Below are positions 8,869 through 17,372 of a stretch of 64,000 nucleotides of DNA, in pieces. Origin of the DNA: Synechococcus sp. AG-679-D13 (GTDB lineage Bacteria > Cyanobacteriota > Cyanobacteriia > PCC-6307 > Cyanobiaceae); contig QCUM01000008.1 in NCBI GenBank assembly GCA_003210735.1, positions 1-64,000 of the forward strand. The letters are read 5' to 3'. The notes beneath the pieces are model-generated. The model saw only the letters and a program-made list of their open reading frames with translations. It had not been told where the DNA came from and ran no database searches. The position numbers and the translations under genes are program-made. Position 1 is the stretch's first letter, and each line of letters begins with the position of its first letter.

Positions 8869-9723
8869 TTACATACCAATTTGCTGCTGAAGGCTCTCCA
8901 GCAAAGCCAGGATAGCAGGCTCGTTGATATGTTGCGCTAAAATCACAAGGTGCTCGGTGTAAGTGAACGGCTCGAAGTCTTGATGCACTTGGCAGTGCAA
9001 TGGCTGTGCCATCCGCATCTCCTCGGTGAGATAGGCCACTAGGAAGGATTGCCCGGAATGCCGTGACGGTCGAACGGCCATGGCTTCTTGACGCTCCGGA
9101 CGAGCAATCGTCAGCAAGTTTTCAAACCACTGTTGAGACCGCTCGCGGCAACTGGCGGGAAGGAAGGGCATCAGCTTTAACTGCAGATTGCCGTTCTCCA
9201 ATCTCCATTGGAAGCGGTCTTCGAGATCGCTTTGGCTCTGATCGTTCTGTCCCAGAAGGGTGAGGTCGATCGGCCGATGGTGCAACTCAAGAATGAAAAG
9301 ATCATCACGAACGGCGGGGATCTGAGTGGGCGTGGCCAAGCAGGCATCCAGGACGTGTTCGCGCAAGAGCGTCACTGGATCTGCACAGCTGAAGTTCGCC
9401 CGCTTCGGGTTTATCCTCCACCCCTCAGGCGGAATAAGGCCAGGGCTGTTCAGAAGCCAAAAGGGAACCTGCAGGCGAAGATTCCGTCGTCGTTTGAGTC
9501 GAGCCATCTGGTGGACCTGGCGCTCCATATCCAACAGCTGGAGGTCTCCGGAGGCTTCCAACTCAGACTTGGTGCGTTTCAGCTCAATCCCGAATTGGTG
9601 CAGAACCTTGCGGTGGCGACGGGACACCGTGCTTTGGTTGGTGAAATCAAATTCTGCTGCTCGCTCAGTCGAACCCAGCCAAATGGTCACATCGAGGGCT
9701 GCAAGCTGTTCCTCGGTGACCAT
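8869..9723 (-). CDS. LysR-like transcriptional regulator, divergent
   Basis: 284 residues. The N-terminus reads like a winged helix-turn-helix of the LysR type: LAALDVTIWLGSTERAAEF followed by NQSTVSRRHRKVL, where a recognition helix is expected. The rest would be an effector-binding region but lacks motifs I can name. Many Arg/Lys residues follow the HTH (ARLKRRRNL). Upstream DNA (9724-9875) is AT-rich. Target genes cannot be inferred from the neighbours. Confidence is moderate for DNA binding and low for the exact family. Confidence 0.6.
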   Translation of the reverse strand: MVTEEQLAALDVTIWLGSTERAAEFDFTNQSTVSRRHRKVLHQFGIELKRTKSELEASGDLQLLDMERQVHQMARLKRRRNLRLQVPFWLLNSPGLIPPEGWRINPKRANFSCADPVTLLREHVLDACLATPTQIPAVRDDLFILELHHRPIDLTLLGQNDQSQSDLEDRFQWRLENGNLQLKLMPFLPASCRERSQQWFENLLTIARPERQEAMAVRPSRHSGQSFLVAYLTEEMRMAQPLHCQVHQDFEPFTYTEHLVILAQHINEPAILALLESLQQQIGM

Positions 9724-9875
9724 TGGCTAACTACAGAACTGGGTAATTGCCTTAAGTTTAAGATTAATTCTCGCCCGAATTCGTGGCAAGTAACAAAACC
9801 ATCAATTCAGCCTAAAATAGTATTTAATAAAATTTTTGCGTGCCCGCGCAAACAAATACCCAAGCGCTGTGAAAA

Positions 9876-10110
9876 ATGCACGCATTGAAATCAATAAAAG
9901 TTTCCAAGAGGACCACCAACGCTGCATCGGTTGACCCTGACTCCATCTTCAGCGTGGAAGGGATCGATGGCGGCACCTTTGCCATCGCCTTCAGCAAGAA
10001 GGAACTGAAGCAGCTCACGAAGAGCGATGCGGATGTGGTCTACGACGAAAGGAAAGGAAAGGAAAGGAAAGCTTTTCCTCAATGACAACGGCACAGCCAG
10101 GGGATGGGGA
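9876..10110 (+). pseudogene. RTX-exoprotein C-terminal-like fragment, frameshifted at a GAAAG repeat
   Basis: The frame from ATG 9876 reads MHALKSIKVSKRTTNAASVD... to ADVVYDERKGKERK, then leaves frame and stops at 10085. The frame that continues the natural protein (GKLFLNDNGTARGWGAKKVG) lies one base over. Removing two, or adding one, of the five GAAAG units at 10047-10071 would restore a continuous reading. The sequence VVYDERKGKLFLNDNG resembles the short module seen at the tails of hemolysin-type calcium-binding proteins. Downstream the coding sequence ends abruptly where a reversed DUF3104 fragment begins. Probably decayed, or phase-variable if still expressed. Confidence 0.55.
10047..10071. 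repeat. pentanucleotide microsatellite (GAAAG)x5
   Basis: Five perfect tandem copies of GAAAG inside a reading frame. A five-base unit changes frame whenever copy number changes by anything other than a multiple of three, so this tract can switch the frame downstream. Confidence 0.95.
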
Positions 10111-10182
10111 GCCAAGAAGGTCGGTGTTGACCCACCAGATCACGCCGTAGTCCACATCTGCAATTTGGAAGGGGATTTTCAT
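10098..10182 (-). pseudogene. DUF3104 C-terminal remnant
   Basis: Minus-strand translation gives KIPFQIADVDYGVIWWVNTD, matching the conserved core of the two intact DUF3104 genes here (FQIADVDTGVIRWVNADL at 37210-37569; VQVADVDSGVVRWVNADC at 19773-20087). Nothing upstream on the minus strand continues the domain. It directly abuts the 3' end of the plus-strand RTX-like fragment, so the junction looks like a recombination scar. Confidence 0.7.
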
Positions 10183-10514
10183 TGCCCTTGGATTAGAGCA
10201 ACAAGTGCGCTCATTGCGATCATGATCCAGACGGTGACCTGCATAAAGAGAAACCAAGATATGGCATTTGCTATCCATAATTGCTTGTCATTTTTGCAGA
10301 ACGGGAAGTTGATAAACCAATGCGATCTTCTTGAATACCAGTACCCATTTTCCTTCTGGCGGATGCTCAGATTTTCAAATCGAACAAACCTCTTTGTTTC
10401 CACCCTTTTGATTCCAATCTTTCCAAAGATTCTGTCTTTCCATTCATACTCGTCAATAGGAGCTTGCCCCCTCTTGTAACCTGAACTAAATGATTGAGCT
10501 AGTGAACGCATCAT
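10179..10514 (-). CDS. hypothetical protein with C-terminal membrane segment, AT-rich
   Basis: 111 residues. The N-terminal two thirds are soluble and basic with aromatic residues (YEWKDRIFGKIGIKRVETKR); the last ~30 residues form one strong hydrophobic helix (FLFMQVTVWIMIAMSALVALI). No family recognised. The gene is AT-rich relative to the window and lies beside the DUF3104 remnant, suggesting accessory DNA. An opposite-strand open frame across the same region looks like a shadow. Confidence 0.5.
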   Translation of the reverse strand: MMRSLAQSFSSGYKRGQAPIDEYEWKDRIFGKIGIKRVETKRFVRFENLSIRQKENGYWYSRRSHWFINFPFCKNDKQLWIANAISWFLFMQVTVWIMIAMSALVALIQGQ

Positions 10515-10808
10515 TGACCTCGCGCTAATTGAGATTATTCATCTGTACTAGCAACAACAGGAAAGGCTAGAGAGGCAACCGGTTTAAATTACACAGCACA
10601 TTGCTGCTGATCAGTCACCAACCACCCTTCACCGAACGGTGTCTCCTGCGGTGGATTAATGGAGCGGTCCTTGACCTGCATGAGTTCGAGTTTGCTCACT
10701 CCACCTGAATCGAACCGGTGAAGTTCAAGTGTTTCAATACCTCTTCGCCCATCGCCATCCCCCGACGGCCATGGCTATCCCATTGGGCGCCCAGGCAGAT
10801 TGTCAACC

Positions 10809-11054
10809 ATGAGATTCATCGCTGCAACCTGTTTTGCTCTGGTGGCCACTTCAGGCCCTGCCATGGCTCAAAAGGCTGATGAATGCCTTCCTTATTTGGC
10901 TGTTTCCAAGTTCATCACGTCCATGAAAGAGGGTGAAGAGCCTGAAAAAGCCTTTGAACGCTCCATGAGCAAAAACTTTGACGGAACCGAGAGCTGTGCA
11001 GCCCGGATCAATGCTGAATTCAAAAGGCGGGATATGCCAGCGCCGTTTGAGTAG
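10809..11054 (+). CDS. small secreted protein
   Basis: 81 residues from ATG 10809 (a TTG nine bases upstream is in frame but not needed). Clear signal peptide MRFIAATCFALVATSGPAMA with Ala-x-Ala before Gln. The mature part has two Cys (DECLPY and ESCAAR) that could form a disulphide. No domain recognised. Confidence 0.65.
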   Translation: MRFIAATCFALVATSGPAMAQKADECLPYLAVSKFITSMKEGEEPEKAFERSMSKNFDGTESCAARINAEFKRRDMPAPFE

Positions 11055-11207
11055 ACGACCCGCTGTGGTGGTTGAGGCAGGGCTGATCCATATCAACAGA
11101 CTGGTGAAGGCCTGCGGAAGGCCTGCCTGCCTTGTTTAAGTATTGATGCTCACCTTCTTTCATTCGTAGCTGGCGCGACAAACGTCGAGGCGCCTAGCCG
11201 ATAGGAA

Positions 11208-11224
11208 GTGAGAATGATTCTCAC
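11208..11224. promoter_or_regulatory. perfect 8-1-8 palindrome, Fur-family-like box
   Basis: GTGAGAATGATTCTCAC is a perfect inverted repeat around one central base. Its inner 15 bases (TGAGAATGATTCTCA) have the 7-1-7 layout of Fur/Zur/PerR-family boxes. It covers the ATG (11214) of a 24-residue membrane peptide. Regulator identity is inference; chance or an RNA-level role is possible. Confidence 0.4.
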
Positions 11225-11288
11225 TCTTGCCGCTCTGTTGCTATTGGTGCAACGCCTGGTTGTTCGGTGGCGCAAAGGCAGGTTCTAA
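11214..11288 (+). CDS. possible 24-residue membrane peptide
   Basis: Open frame MILTLAALLLLVQRL followed by a basic tail ending RKGRF. One hydrophobic helix with positive C-terminal residues. AGGAAG lies shortly upstream of the ATG, and the start codon is embedded in the palindrome at 11208-11224. Confidence 0.35.
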   Translation: MILTLAALLLLVQRLVVRWRKGRF

Positions 11289-11496
11289 TCCACCCCTTCA
11301 TCCACGCTTGTTATTCGCTTCTGATCCGTTGCGCATTGGGATGACAACCATCCGTTGCATCGTGTTGGGGATCAACAAATACGGTGCGGTTGTCGTCTCC
11401 TGTTGCCATTGACCATGCCTTGAAGGGCTTGCTTCTGTGCAGGCGGGGCGGTCAACGTGTTCAAAGCAGCCGCGACGAAGCGATTCCGAGGCAGAG

Positions 11497-12708
11497 ATGA
11501 ACAGGACCGTCGCCTACCCCAGCTGGCTGGGATTCATTGGGCTCTACCTCCGCATCGGACTGCTGGGATTCGGTGGACCCCAGGCCCACATGGCCCTGCT
11601 GCGGTCTGAGCTGGTGGAGGGTCGCCACTGGTCGACGGCGGAGCAGTTCGACGAGGGCCTGGTGCTCTGCGAGGCCCTGCCTGGACCGGCATCCAGTCAG
11701 ATGGCGATCTACCTGGGGTGGCTTCAACGGGGGTGGCGCGGCGGTCTGGTCAGTGGCATCTGTTTTTTGCTGCCCGGTCTGCTGATCGTCCTGCTGCTGA
11801 GTGAGCTTTGGCGCTCGGGTCAATCAAGCGAGTTCTTCACGACAGCGTTGACCACGGTGCAGCCGGTGATGGCCGCCATCATCTGGACGTTTGCCTGGAA
11901 GCTGTTACGCGATCGCCGGGAGCGCTGGCAGAGGAGGACGGCGCTGGCGGTTGGCATCGGCGTACTGCTGAACGCTGTTCTGGCCTTACCTCTACCGGCA
12001 GGTGTGCTGCTGCTGGTGGCGGGGATGGCACGGGTTCGGCTGCAACCTGCCGCTCGCGACAACCCTGCAGGTGATTCCAAGCAACAGAACAAGCTGTCAG
12101 GTTTGCTGATTCCATTGCCAATGGCGATGGCCCCATGGGCGATGACCGCCCCTGGACTGCTGGCCCAGATCTTCGGGCTGTTTTTCAAAACCGGACTGCT
12201 GGTCTTCGGCGGAGGGCTGGTGATCATTCCACTGCTGGAACAACAGGTGGTGCAGCAGGGCTGGCTGAGCGCTGGCCAGTTTCTTGATGGGGTGACGATT
12301 GGACAGATCACACCTGGACCGGTGGTCCTCACCGGCGCATTTGTGGGCTATCAGGCAGGTTGGGTGCAAGGGGGAGCAGCCATGGCCGTCACAGGCGCAC
12401 TAGTGGCGACGGCTGGTCTCTTCGCCCCCAGCTTCGGGATGATCCTGATCTCTACACCTCTGCTGCAACGGCTGCGAGGCCAGCCAAGGGTCAGAGCCTT
12501 CCTCGAGGGAGTGCTGGCGGGGGTTGCTGGTGCCATGGCCGCTGCAGCTCTGTCGCTGAGCATCGCGGCACTTCAAGGTGGCTGGTTGATCCTTCAGGCT
12601 CCCGTGTTCGCGACTGCTCTCTGGCTCAGCCTGCACAGGGGCATCCGCCCTTTACCCCTGATTGCCGGTGGGATCCTGATCGGCTGTGTCGTGACACTGC
12701 TGAGTTGA
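11497..12708 (+). CDS. chrA: chromate transporter family protein
   Basis: 403 residues of the long, two-domain CHR type. Each half carries the family signature: GLLGFGGPQAHM near residue 25 and GLLVFGGGLVIIPLLEQQVV near 230, followed by TIGQITPGPVV. About ten hydrophobic segments are visible. The known role is export of chromate, coupled to ion flux; some homologues have sulfate-linked roles. ATG 11497 is chosen because it precedes the conserved start MNRTVAYPSWL; the frame is open further upstream. The DUF1543 gene follows after one base, suggesting co-transcription. Confidence 0.9.
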   Translation: MNRTVAYPSWLGFIGLYLRIGLLGFGGPQAHMALLRSELVEGRHWSTAEQFDEGLVLCEALPGPASSQMAIYLGWLQRGWRGGLVSGICFLLPGLLIVLLLSELWRSGQSSEFFTTALTTVQPVMAAIIWTFAWKLLRDRRERWQRRTALAVGIGVLLNAVLALPLPAGVLLLVAGMARVRLQPAARDNPAGDSKQQNKLSGLLIPLPMAMAPWAMTAPGLLAQIFGLFFKTGLLVFGGGLVIIPLLEQQVVQQGWLSAGQFLDGVTIGQITPGPVVLTGAFVGYQAGWVQGGAAMAVTGALVATAGLFAPSFGMILISTPLLQRLRGQPRVRAFLEGVLAGVAGAMAAAALSLSIAALQGGWLILQAPVFATALWLSLHRGIRPLPLIAGGILIGCVVTLLS

Positions 12709-12709
12709 C

Positions 12710-13243
12710 GTGAATCTCTTCCTGGTGGTGCTTGGCGGACGAAGCCGTGGCTGCCACATCGAACAACACGATGTGCGTTGGGTGGTGGGCGATGCAATAG
12801 ACGACACCCTCCCGGAGCTAGTGCGTCAGTGGGGAGGCCTGCGCAGGGGGCTCCACCTCGACAGCTACAGGATGGTGAAGAGGGTGGATGGACACCATGT
12901 TGTTGTTCATCCAGGTGCAGCCACCGGCGACGCCAGAGCAACGCAAAAGCTCTGGTTCGTCAATCTCGGGGGATATCGGGCCGATTCCATGGCGGAGCAG
13001 CACCACTTCGGTCTCGTGGTGGGCCGCTCCTCCGCAGCGGCCAAAGCCGCAGCCCGTCGACGCTGGCTCAGAGGACTGGAGCAGATCCACAAAGATGATC
13101 TGCACGAATTGGAACAGGATCCAGGACTGGATGATCTGCTGCCGATCTCCGGCAACGGGCAGTGGCATCTGCAGTTGACAGCTGTGGGAGATGGCGAAGA
13201 TCCATCGGAAGCACCCGACTGGTTCGGCTACCGACCGATTTGA
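12710..13243 (+). CDS. DUF1543 domain protein
   Basis: 177 residues beginning at GTG 12710, one base after the chromate transporter stop. The pattern NLFLVVLGGRSRGCHIEQHDVRWV is the hallmark start of DUF1543, and a second similar unit begins at KLWFVNLGGYR, so the protein is a tandem of two half-domains. The domain has no assigned function. Tight spacing suggests an operon with chrA. Confidence 0.8.
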   Translation: MNLFLVVLGGRSRGCHIEQHDVRWVVGDAIDDTLPELVRQWGGLRRGLHLDSYRMVKRVDGHHVVVHPGAATGDARATQKLWFVNLGGYRADSMAEQHHFGLVVGRSSAAAKAAARRRWLRGLEQIHKDDLHELEQDPGLDDLLPISGNGQWHLQLTAVGDGEDPSEAPDWFGYRPI

Positions 13244-14049
13244 GGCAGCAACTTGGGTTCAACGGAGTTCAAACCACTTCATAACCAACGCAATACCAAG
13301 CCAATACCAACCGTGCTCAATATTCCAATCGACGTAACTGTCACCCCTGAATCGCTCACAAAATCCAGCCAAGAGCACAGGTAGCCATTGCCAAGGAAGG
13401 CAACAAACAACAGCAAGAAACCCTGATCAACTGGGGTTACTCGGCAATAACCACATGGCAGCTCGAGGAATCATGCCTTCAGTTCCTTGTTCATATCTAC
13501 CAACACAAATCACCAACTAAACTATATTCAACAACGAATTGAATTATCCTGACTCAAAACAGAATCAGAATGCCGCTTAATCCGCTTCAATCAATGACCA
13601 TGTTTGCCATTATTTGATACAGCAAGCCCAGCAAAACTGGATAACCTTCGGCAAATTGGATGTTGATCTTGATATCGCCTTACTTGATTTTTATCATTTG
13701 TTTTGCGACATCTTTAACTATGATTCTATATCTCTTATTTCATAACTTCTTAGGCATATGGTTGTAATCGAAGCTCGATAATATTTGAGAACCGAATAAC
13801 ACGGATCTAGCCCTGAAAACCGTCTCCCCAAAAGATATCAATTAAAGATCATAGTGTGCACTGGCGACAACAAATACAAACCCTTCTAACAGGCTCAAAC
13901 CGTAGTCAGCCACTAAAGCTTCACAACGATTCGGCTACCGACACATCTGGGCAAAACAGGCCAGAGCACATCCAGTCACAGATTCAACAGTCTTCAGACA
14001 TCACCTCCGGTTGATGCATCCATACGGTTGATGCAGTCGCGAACAATCG
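13244..14049. other. gene-free, AT-rich intergenic region
   Basis: About 800 bases without a convincing reading frame on either strand. Base composition is AT-richer than the flanks, especially 13480-13860. No clear terminator, repeat or promoter stands out. Confidence 0.5.
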
Positions 14050-14349
14050 ATGTTCAACCGTATGGGGCTTCTGGCCGCGGGGGCAGGAGCCGCACTGATG
14101 CTTGGCTGGATCTGCTCTCCACCGGCAGCCCAGGCCCATGGACGGCATCACCACCAACGAACCGGCAAGCAGAAAGCTTTCAACCATGGCTACCGACGCG
14201 GGTTTCGCAATGCCCAGAGATATGTCTACCGAACAGGTCGTGCCGTTTACCGTCCAATCATCCGACCTGTACACCCCGTGGTGATCAGGCCATACCGCGT
14301 GGCGCCCCACCGCTCTTGGTTGAGTGTTGGACTCGGATTTCCCCTCTGA
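14050..14349 (+). CDS. small secreted basic protein
   Basis: 99 residues. Signal peptide MFNRMGLLAAGAGAALMLGW...AAQAHG, then a His/Arg/Tyr-rich mature part (HGRHHH, NHGYRRGFRNAQRYVYR) ending in Pro/Val/Arg repeats. Low complexity and strongly basic; possibly surface- or membrane-associated. No domain recognised. A second small gene follows 17 bases downstream. Confidence 0.65.
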   Translation: MFNRMGLLAAGAGAALMLGWICSPPAAQAHGRHHHQRTGKQKAFNHGYRRGFRNAQRYVYRTGRAVYRPIIRPVHPVVIRPYRVAPHRSWLSVGLGFPL

Positions 14350-14366
14350 TAAAAGCCATCTCTGCC

Positions 14367-14624
14367 ATGCAAGACCCAGAAATCACAACGGAATCGGGCG
14401 ATGCCTGGCGAGATCACGTGCTGAATGAGGTGGTCGCGTTTCTTGATCAAAACCGGGACGCGATCATCGAGCGCTTCGAAGCTGGCCACAAAAAGGGCCT
14501 TTCAAGGCAGCAACTGGAAAAGCAAGGGTTGCTTGATTTTGATGTGGCAATCACGCTCCATCGTGATCGAGGCAGTGATTTCGGGCTGGGATCAGGCTTC
14601 TTCAAAGCAAACCTCATCCGTTAA
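14367..14624 (+). CDS. conserved hypothetical small protein
   Basis: 85 residues from ATG 14367, 17 bases after the preceding gene in the same direction. Acidic and helical start (DAWRDHVLNEVVAFLDQNRDAI), a Lys-rich centre and GSDFGLGSGFFK near the end. No domain recognised. Confidence 0.6.
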   Translation: MQDPEITTESGDAWRDHVLNEVVAFLDQNRDAIIERFEAGHKKGLSRQQLEKQGLLDFDVAITLHRDRGSDFGLGSGFFKANLIR

Positions 14625-15494
14625 AAGTTGAAGCGATCGCGTTCTTGCTTGAAAATGGCAACAACGCACACAACTAAATCGCTATCAACCCAACCTTCCA
14701 TCCCTTGTTATTGAAAAGCAACACCTTTCCAGGCAAAAGCAAAGACTCCCTACATTTACTTAGATCTAAATCTTCTCTTAGACACAGGCCCTGTTCTTAC
14801 GCAATCTTAATGGCATCGTGAACTTTAGGGACAAGGCCTAGGAACACATTGATTGACTCAAGCATGGGTTTCTGAACATCGTGAGGCTTGTGCCCCGTGA
14901 ACACACCATCGCAGTTATCTCCAGACATTAGATCCCTAAATCGAGTGATTCTTCAACCCATTTTCAATAGCTTTCAATCCCTCAATCGGTGAAAAACGTC
15001 TCCCAGAGCGAGAACCAAAGCCACGGCCTGCTGCTGTTGCATCAACAATAAAACCAAGATAGATCCTCAAAACACTTGCCAACAATGCATCGATTGTTGA
15101 CACATCGGCAAAAGAATCACAAAGCCACCATTGCCTTCACTCTTTGCATTCGCTTTGATCGATACACGATAATCAAAGCCCGATGAGGCGGAAGATCGGC
15201 AACTGCGGAAGCTGCAGGCGTAGGCCGCTGAGAAGCGTTGACCCACGCCCATTCACCATGGCAATCCTGTCCACTCTGGCGGTCTTGATGATCATGGCCC
15301 TGGTGGTATTGGCAGCACTTTGAGATCCTTTCCCAAGTAGCAAGAGACTGATTGTTGAACACCAACCCATGGGCAACCCAAATCGTCCTGGGACAACCCT
15401 GTGTTCAGCCAAACAAGGCGAGAACATCTAAAACCTGATATTTCAAGCGTTTTCAATGCCCTGCCTTTGGCAATTGCTTCCTTTTAAAAAACCC
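14625..15494. other. gene-poor intergenic region
   Basis: No convincing gene except a possible 21-residue membrane peptide at 15258-15323. The far end abuts the 3' hairpins of repeat copy A. Confidence 0.45.
15258..15323 (+). CDS. possible 21-residue membrane peptide
   Basis: Open frame MAILSTLAVLMIMALVVLAA plus Leu, then TGA. It is almost one continuous hydrophobic helix. No clear ribosome-binding site and no homologous copy seen in the window. Confidence 0.3.
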   Translation: MAILSTLAVLMIMALVVLAAL

Positions 15495-15905
15495 ATAAAG
15501 AGTGGCCTTCGCCAAAGAGGAAGGCCGCCCTTCCCGATGGAAAGACGGCCTAGCTCGCTCGTTTTTGCATGATTCAACCCATCACTTCAGCAAAGAGAGA
15601 GGGTCGAAGCGTCTGACTAGTGGCACCCTGGGGCCATTTGGACCAGGTGTGAGGCAGATCTCCTACGGGGCACCTACGCACAGTGCAGAGGAGTGTCGAC
15701 TGATCCGACGACCCTTATGTCATCACAGACGAATTGCTCACGATTGGGTGAAAAGTTGGAGCAGGGGCCAGCACATCAGGCTGCTTCTGCTGAGTGCTCA
15801 GGTGGAGTATCGGCCGACATTGGCTCCTCCGATCTCGATGAATACACTCTCGTCGCCGATGAGGCAATCGACAATCAGCTGTCCTGCTCATTGCCTTTAT
15901 GGAGC
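15495..15905 (-). ncRNA. repeat element copy A: conserved leader, micro-ORF and structured tail
   Basis: Read on the minus strand, this is similar along its length to copy D (63388-63845) and in blocks to copy C (51695-52190). Shared blocks in order: AAGGCAATGAGCAGGAC near 15900, GAGAGTGTxxTCATCGA, GGAGG before a 14-residue micro-ORF, CTGCTCCAAC, a CTCC/GCAC...GTGC/GGAG hairpin, CACCTGG...CCAGGGTG, AACGAGCGAGCTAGGCCGTC, and a closing hairpin GGCCGTCTTTCC/GGAAGGGCGGCC. It ends in GGCCTTC/GAAGGCC followed by a T-run. Structure is kept while sequence drifts, so a functional RNA is likely. Its identity is unknown to me. Confidence 0.65.
15776..15820 (-). CDS. micro-ORF of repeat copy A
   Basis: 14 residues, MSADTPPEHSAEAA, preceded by GGAGGAGCC. 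The pattern M-[TS]-x-[DE]-T-P-P is shared with three other copies in the window, so the frame appears selected. Leader peptide or very small protein. Confidence 0.45.
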   Translation of the reverse strand: MSADTPPEHSAEAA

Positions 15906-15976
15906 TCGACAGGCAATTGTGGGAATGGCGTGAAAACTTTTTTCAGACCGAGGCCGATGCGGGTCGAGCCTCTTTT

Positions 15977-16153
15977 TTATGAGTCTTCCTCTTCAAGATG
16001 ATTGGCATAGTCGCGTAACGCGGCTTGACAAAAGGAAGAGTCGACACCGTGCAAAGCCTTCCAGGTCTCGCACAACACTCCCAGGTCCTCCCAGGTGTCC
16101 TCGTAAACCGATTTTGAATAATCGCCATCACCGGCTTGGTCCATTTGTTTCAT
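15977..16153 (-). CDS. small acidic hypothetical protein
   Basis: 58 residues from ATG 16153 (MKQMDQAGDGDYSKS); an upstream in-frame start at 16225 is also possible. Acidic, helical, with DTWEDLGVLCETWKALHGV and an EEED-rich end. No domain recognised. Confidence 0.55.
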   Translation of the reverse strand: MKQMDQAGDGDYSKSVYEDTWEDLGVLCETWKALHGVDSSFCQAALRDYANHLEEEDS

Positions 16154-16361
16154 CGGGAGATTGACATGTCTTTGATCCAGCTGCGCATCACGCTTTAGGG
16201 GCTGGGGTTCAGGAGCAGAACCCATGCCCCCATCGGGGGTTAAGCCTTTAGTTCTGTTGGTTTAGCAAAAAGCATGCAGAATCAGCTGTACGGACGGATG
16301 GCGGCTATCCACCTCACAGTAAATCGTTGCTTTTGCAAGATTTAAGAGCCGATTTAGTTAG

Positions 16362-16529
16362 ATGATGACAACCGAAATTCGCAACTGGGCAGTCGTAGCA
16401 GCAGCAATGGAAGCCCAGGGCTCAACCAACAGTGAAATGTATCGACGTGCCAAGGCTCTCGCAGGTGGTCAGGCTGATCCAATGCCCACAAGCCATCCCG
16501 CCGCACCGTTAAGCATTTCTGCCGCCTGA
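16362..16529 (+). CDS. small hypothetical protein
   Basis: 55 residues beginning MMTTEIRNWAVVAAAMEAQG, with a helical N-terminus (EMYRRAKALAGG) and a Pro/Ala tail. It reads like a conserved picocyanobacterial small protein by composition; no domain. Followed by another gene in the same direction. Confidence 0.55.
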   Translation: MMTTEIRNWAVVAAAMEAQGSTNSEMYRRAKALAGGQADPMPTSHPAAPLSISAA

Positions 16530-16544
16530 TCGTTCACGAGATCT

Positions 16545-16820
16545 GTGGAAGCACTGGTTCGATCCAGAGCATCAAATACTATTCAATCTTTTCTGATGAC
16601 CAATCAACACTTGTCTGTCGAACAACGGTTTCACCTGGAAGCAGCGTTTCGAGAAATTGATGGTTGTGACGACATTGAACAGCTCAGATCTCTTACAAAG
16701 CAGATCATTACAGCTCAGGAGAACGAGAAGGCCTTTGCCCGTGAGGCCATTGCCCAGATCCGCAAAGAGATGGAAGCAGCAGCACAGCACCGCTTCGGGT
16801 TCAACTGGGGCCAGTCATAA
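16545..16820 (+). CDS. small helical hypothetical protein
   Basis: 91 residues from GTG 16545, or 74 from ATG 16596 (MTNQHLSVEQRFHLEAAF). Long amphipathic helices (LRSLTKQIITAQENEKAFAR) and a conserved-looking end RFGFNWGQS. No domain recognised. 15 bases downstream of the preceding small gene. Confidence 0.55.
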   Translation: MEALVRSRASNTIQSFLMTNQHLSVEQRFHLEAAFREIDGCDDIEQLRSLTKQIITAQENEKAFAREAIAQIRKEMEAAAQHRFGFNWGQS

Positions 16821-17034
16821 CCATTTGACTGGGGTTGATTGAGTAGGGGAAAAAATATTTAAACGTTGCTTGTCAATCATGAAGACAACTTCGTTGTCTC
16901 TCACCAGAAAGCAGTCAGTCTCGATAAAAGCAAGACAATTACGAAGCAACGTTACACAGACGACCTCAAACAGAGTTCCGAATCAGGAGTGTCAACACTG
17001 ATTAAAAGCAGCACAACAAAAAGTCAGCGGGATC

Positions 17035-17211
17035 TCAACAGGCCGTAGGCATTTCCACAGACACAGGAATTCTTTCCATCAGGGAGATGAGCTCAACCTG
17101 AACGTCCGAGACGCACTGCGGCATCAGGGAGTTCAGAAGAACCAAGCGATCCTCAGGAGCCAGTTCACCGTTGGAATCCCATTCGAGTGCTTGAAGATGC
17201 AGCGCTGTCAT
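17035..17211 (-). CDS. small acidic hypothetical protein
   Basis: 58 residues starting MTALHLQALEWDSNGELAP and ending MPTAC. Acidic and Leu-rich with two likely helices. The composition fits a real soluble protein. No domain recognised. Confidence 0.5.
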   Translation of the reverse strand: MTALHLQALEWDSNGELAPEDRLVLLNSLMPQCVSDVQVELISLMERIPVSVEMPTAC

Positions 17212-17372
17212 CAGCCTCCCATGTCAGTGTTCACTGACAATGGACGAGATCTCTCAATCGCAGGCCTTTCTTCATTTTTGCTCAAACATTATGTGACGCG
17301 TTCTTATTATTAAAAAACTGGCATAAGCAGAAGCACTTAAAAACCAACAACGATCAATTCATTCAAACGTTG

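Noticed and set aside
10027-10479. 150-codon plus-strand open frame across the scar
   Set aside because: Its start merely enters the RTX-like continuation; the rest is antisense to the DUF3104 remnant and to the 10179-10514 gene and has no protein-like pattern.
11270-11295. GGTTCTAATCC resembling a T-arm near the Fur-like box
   Set aside because: The flanking bases (GCAGG and CCACC) do not pair and no cloverleaf can be drawn.
15495-15905. Repeat element as a glutamine (glnA or Downstream-peptide) riboswitch
   Set aside because: The expected CGTTCA...GGAAGTAGG...GAAGGAACGC core is not visible in any copy; left open for a covariance search rather than asserted.
15502-16001. Plus-strand open frames across repeat copy A
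   Set aside because: They are antisense to the conserved micro-ORF and hairpins and have Ser/Arg/Pro-biased composition.
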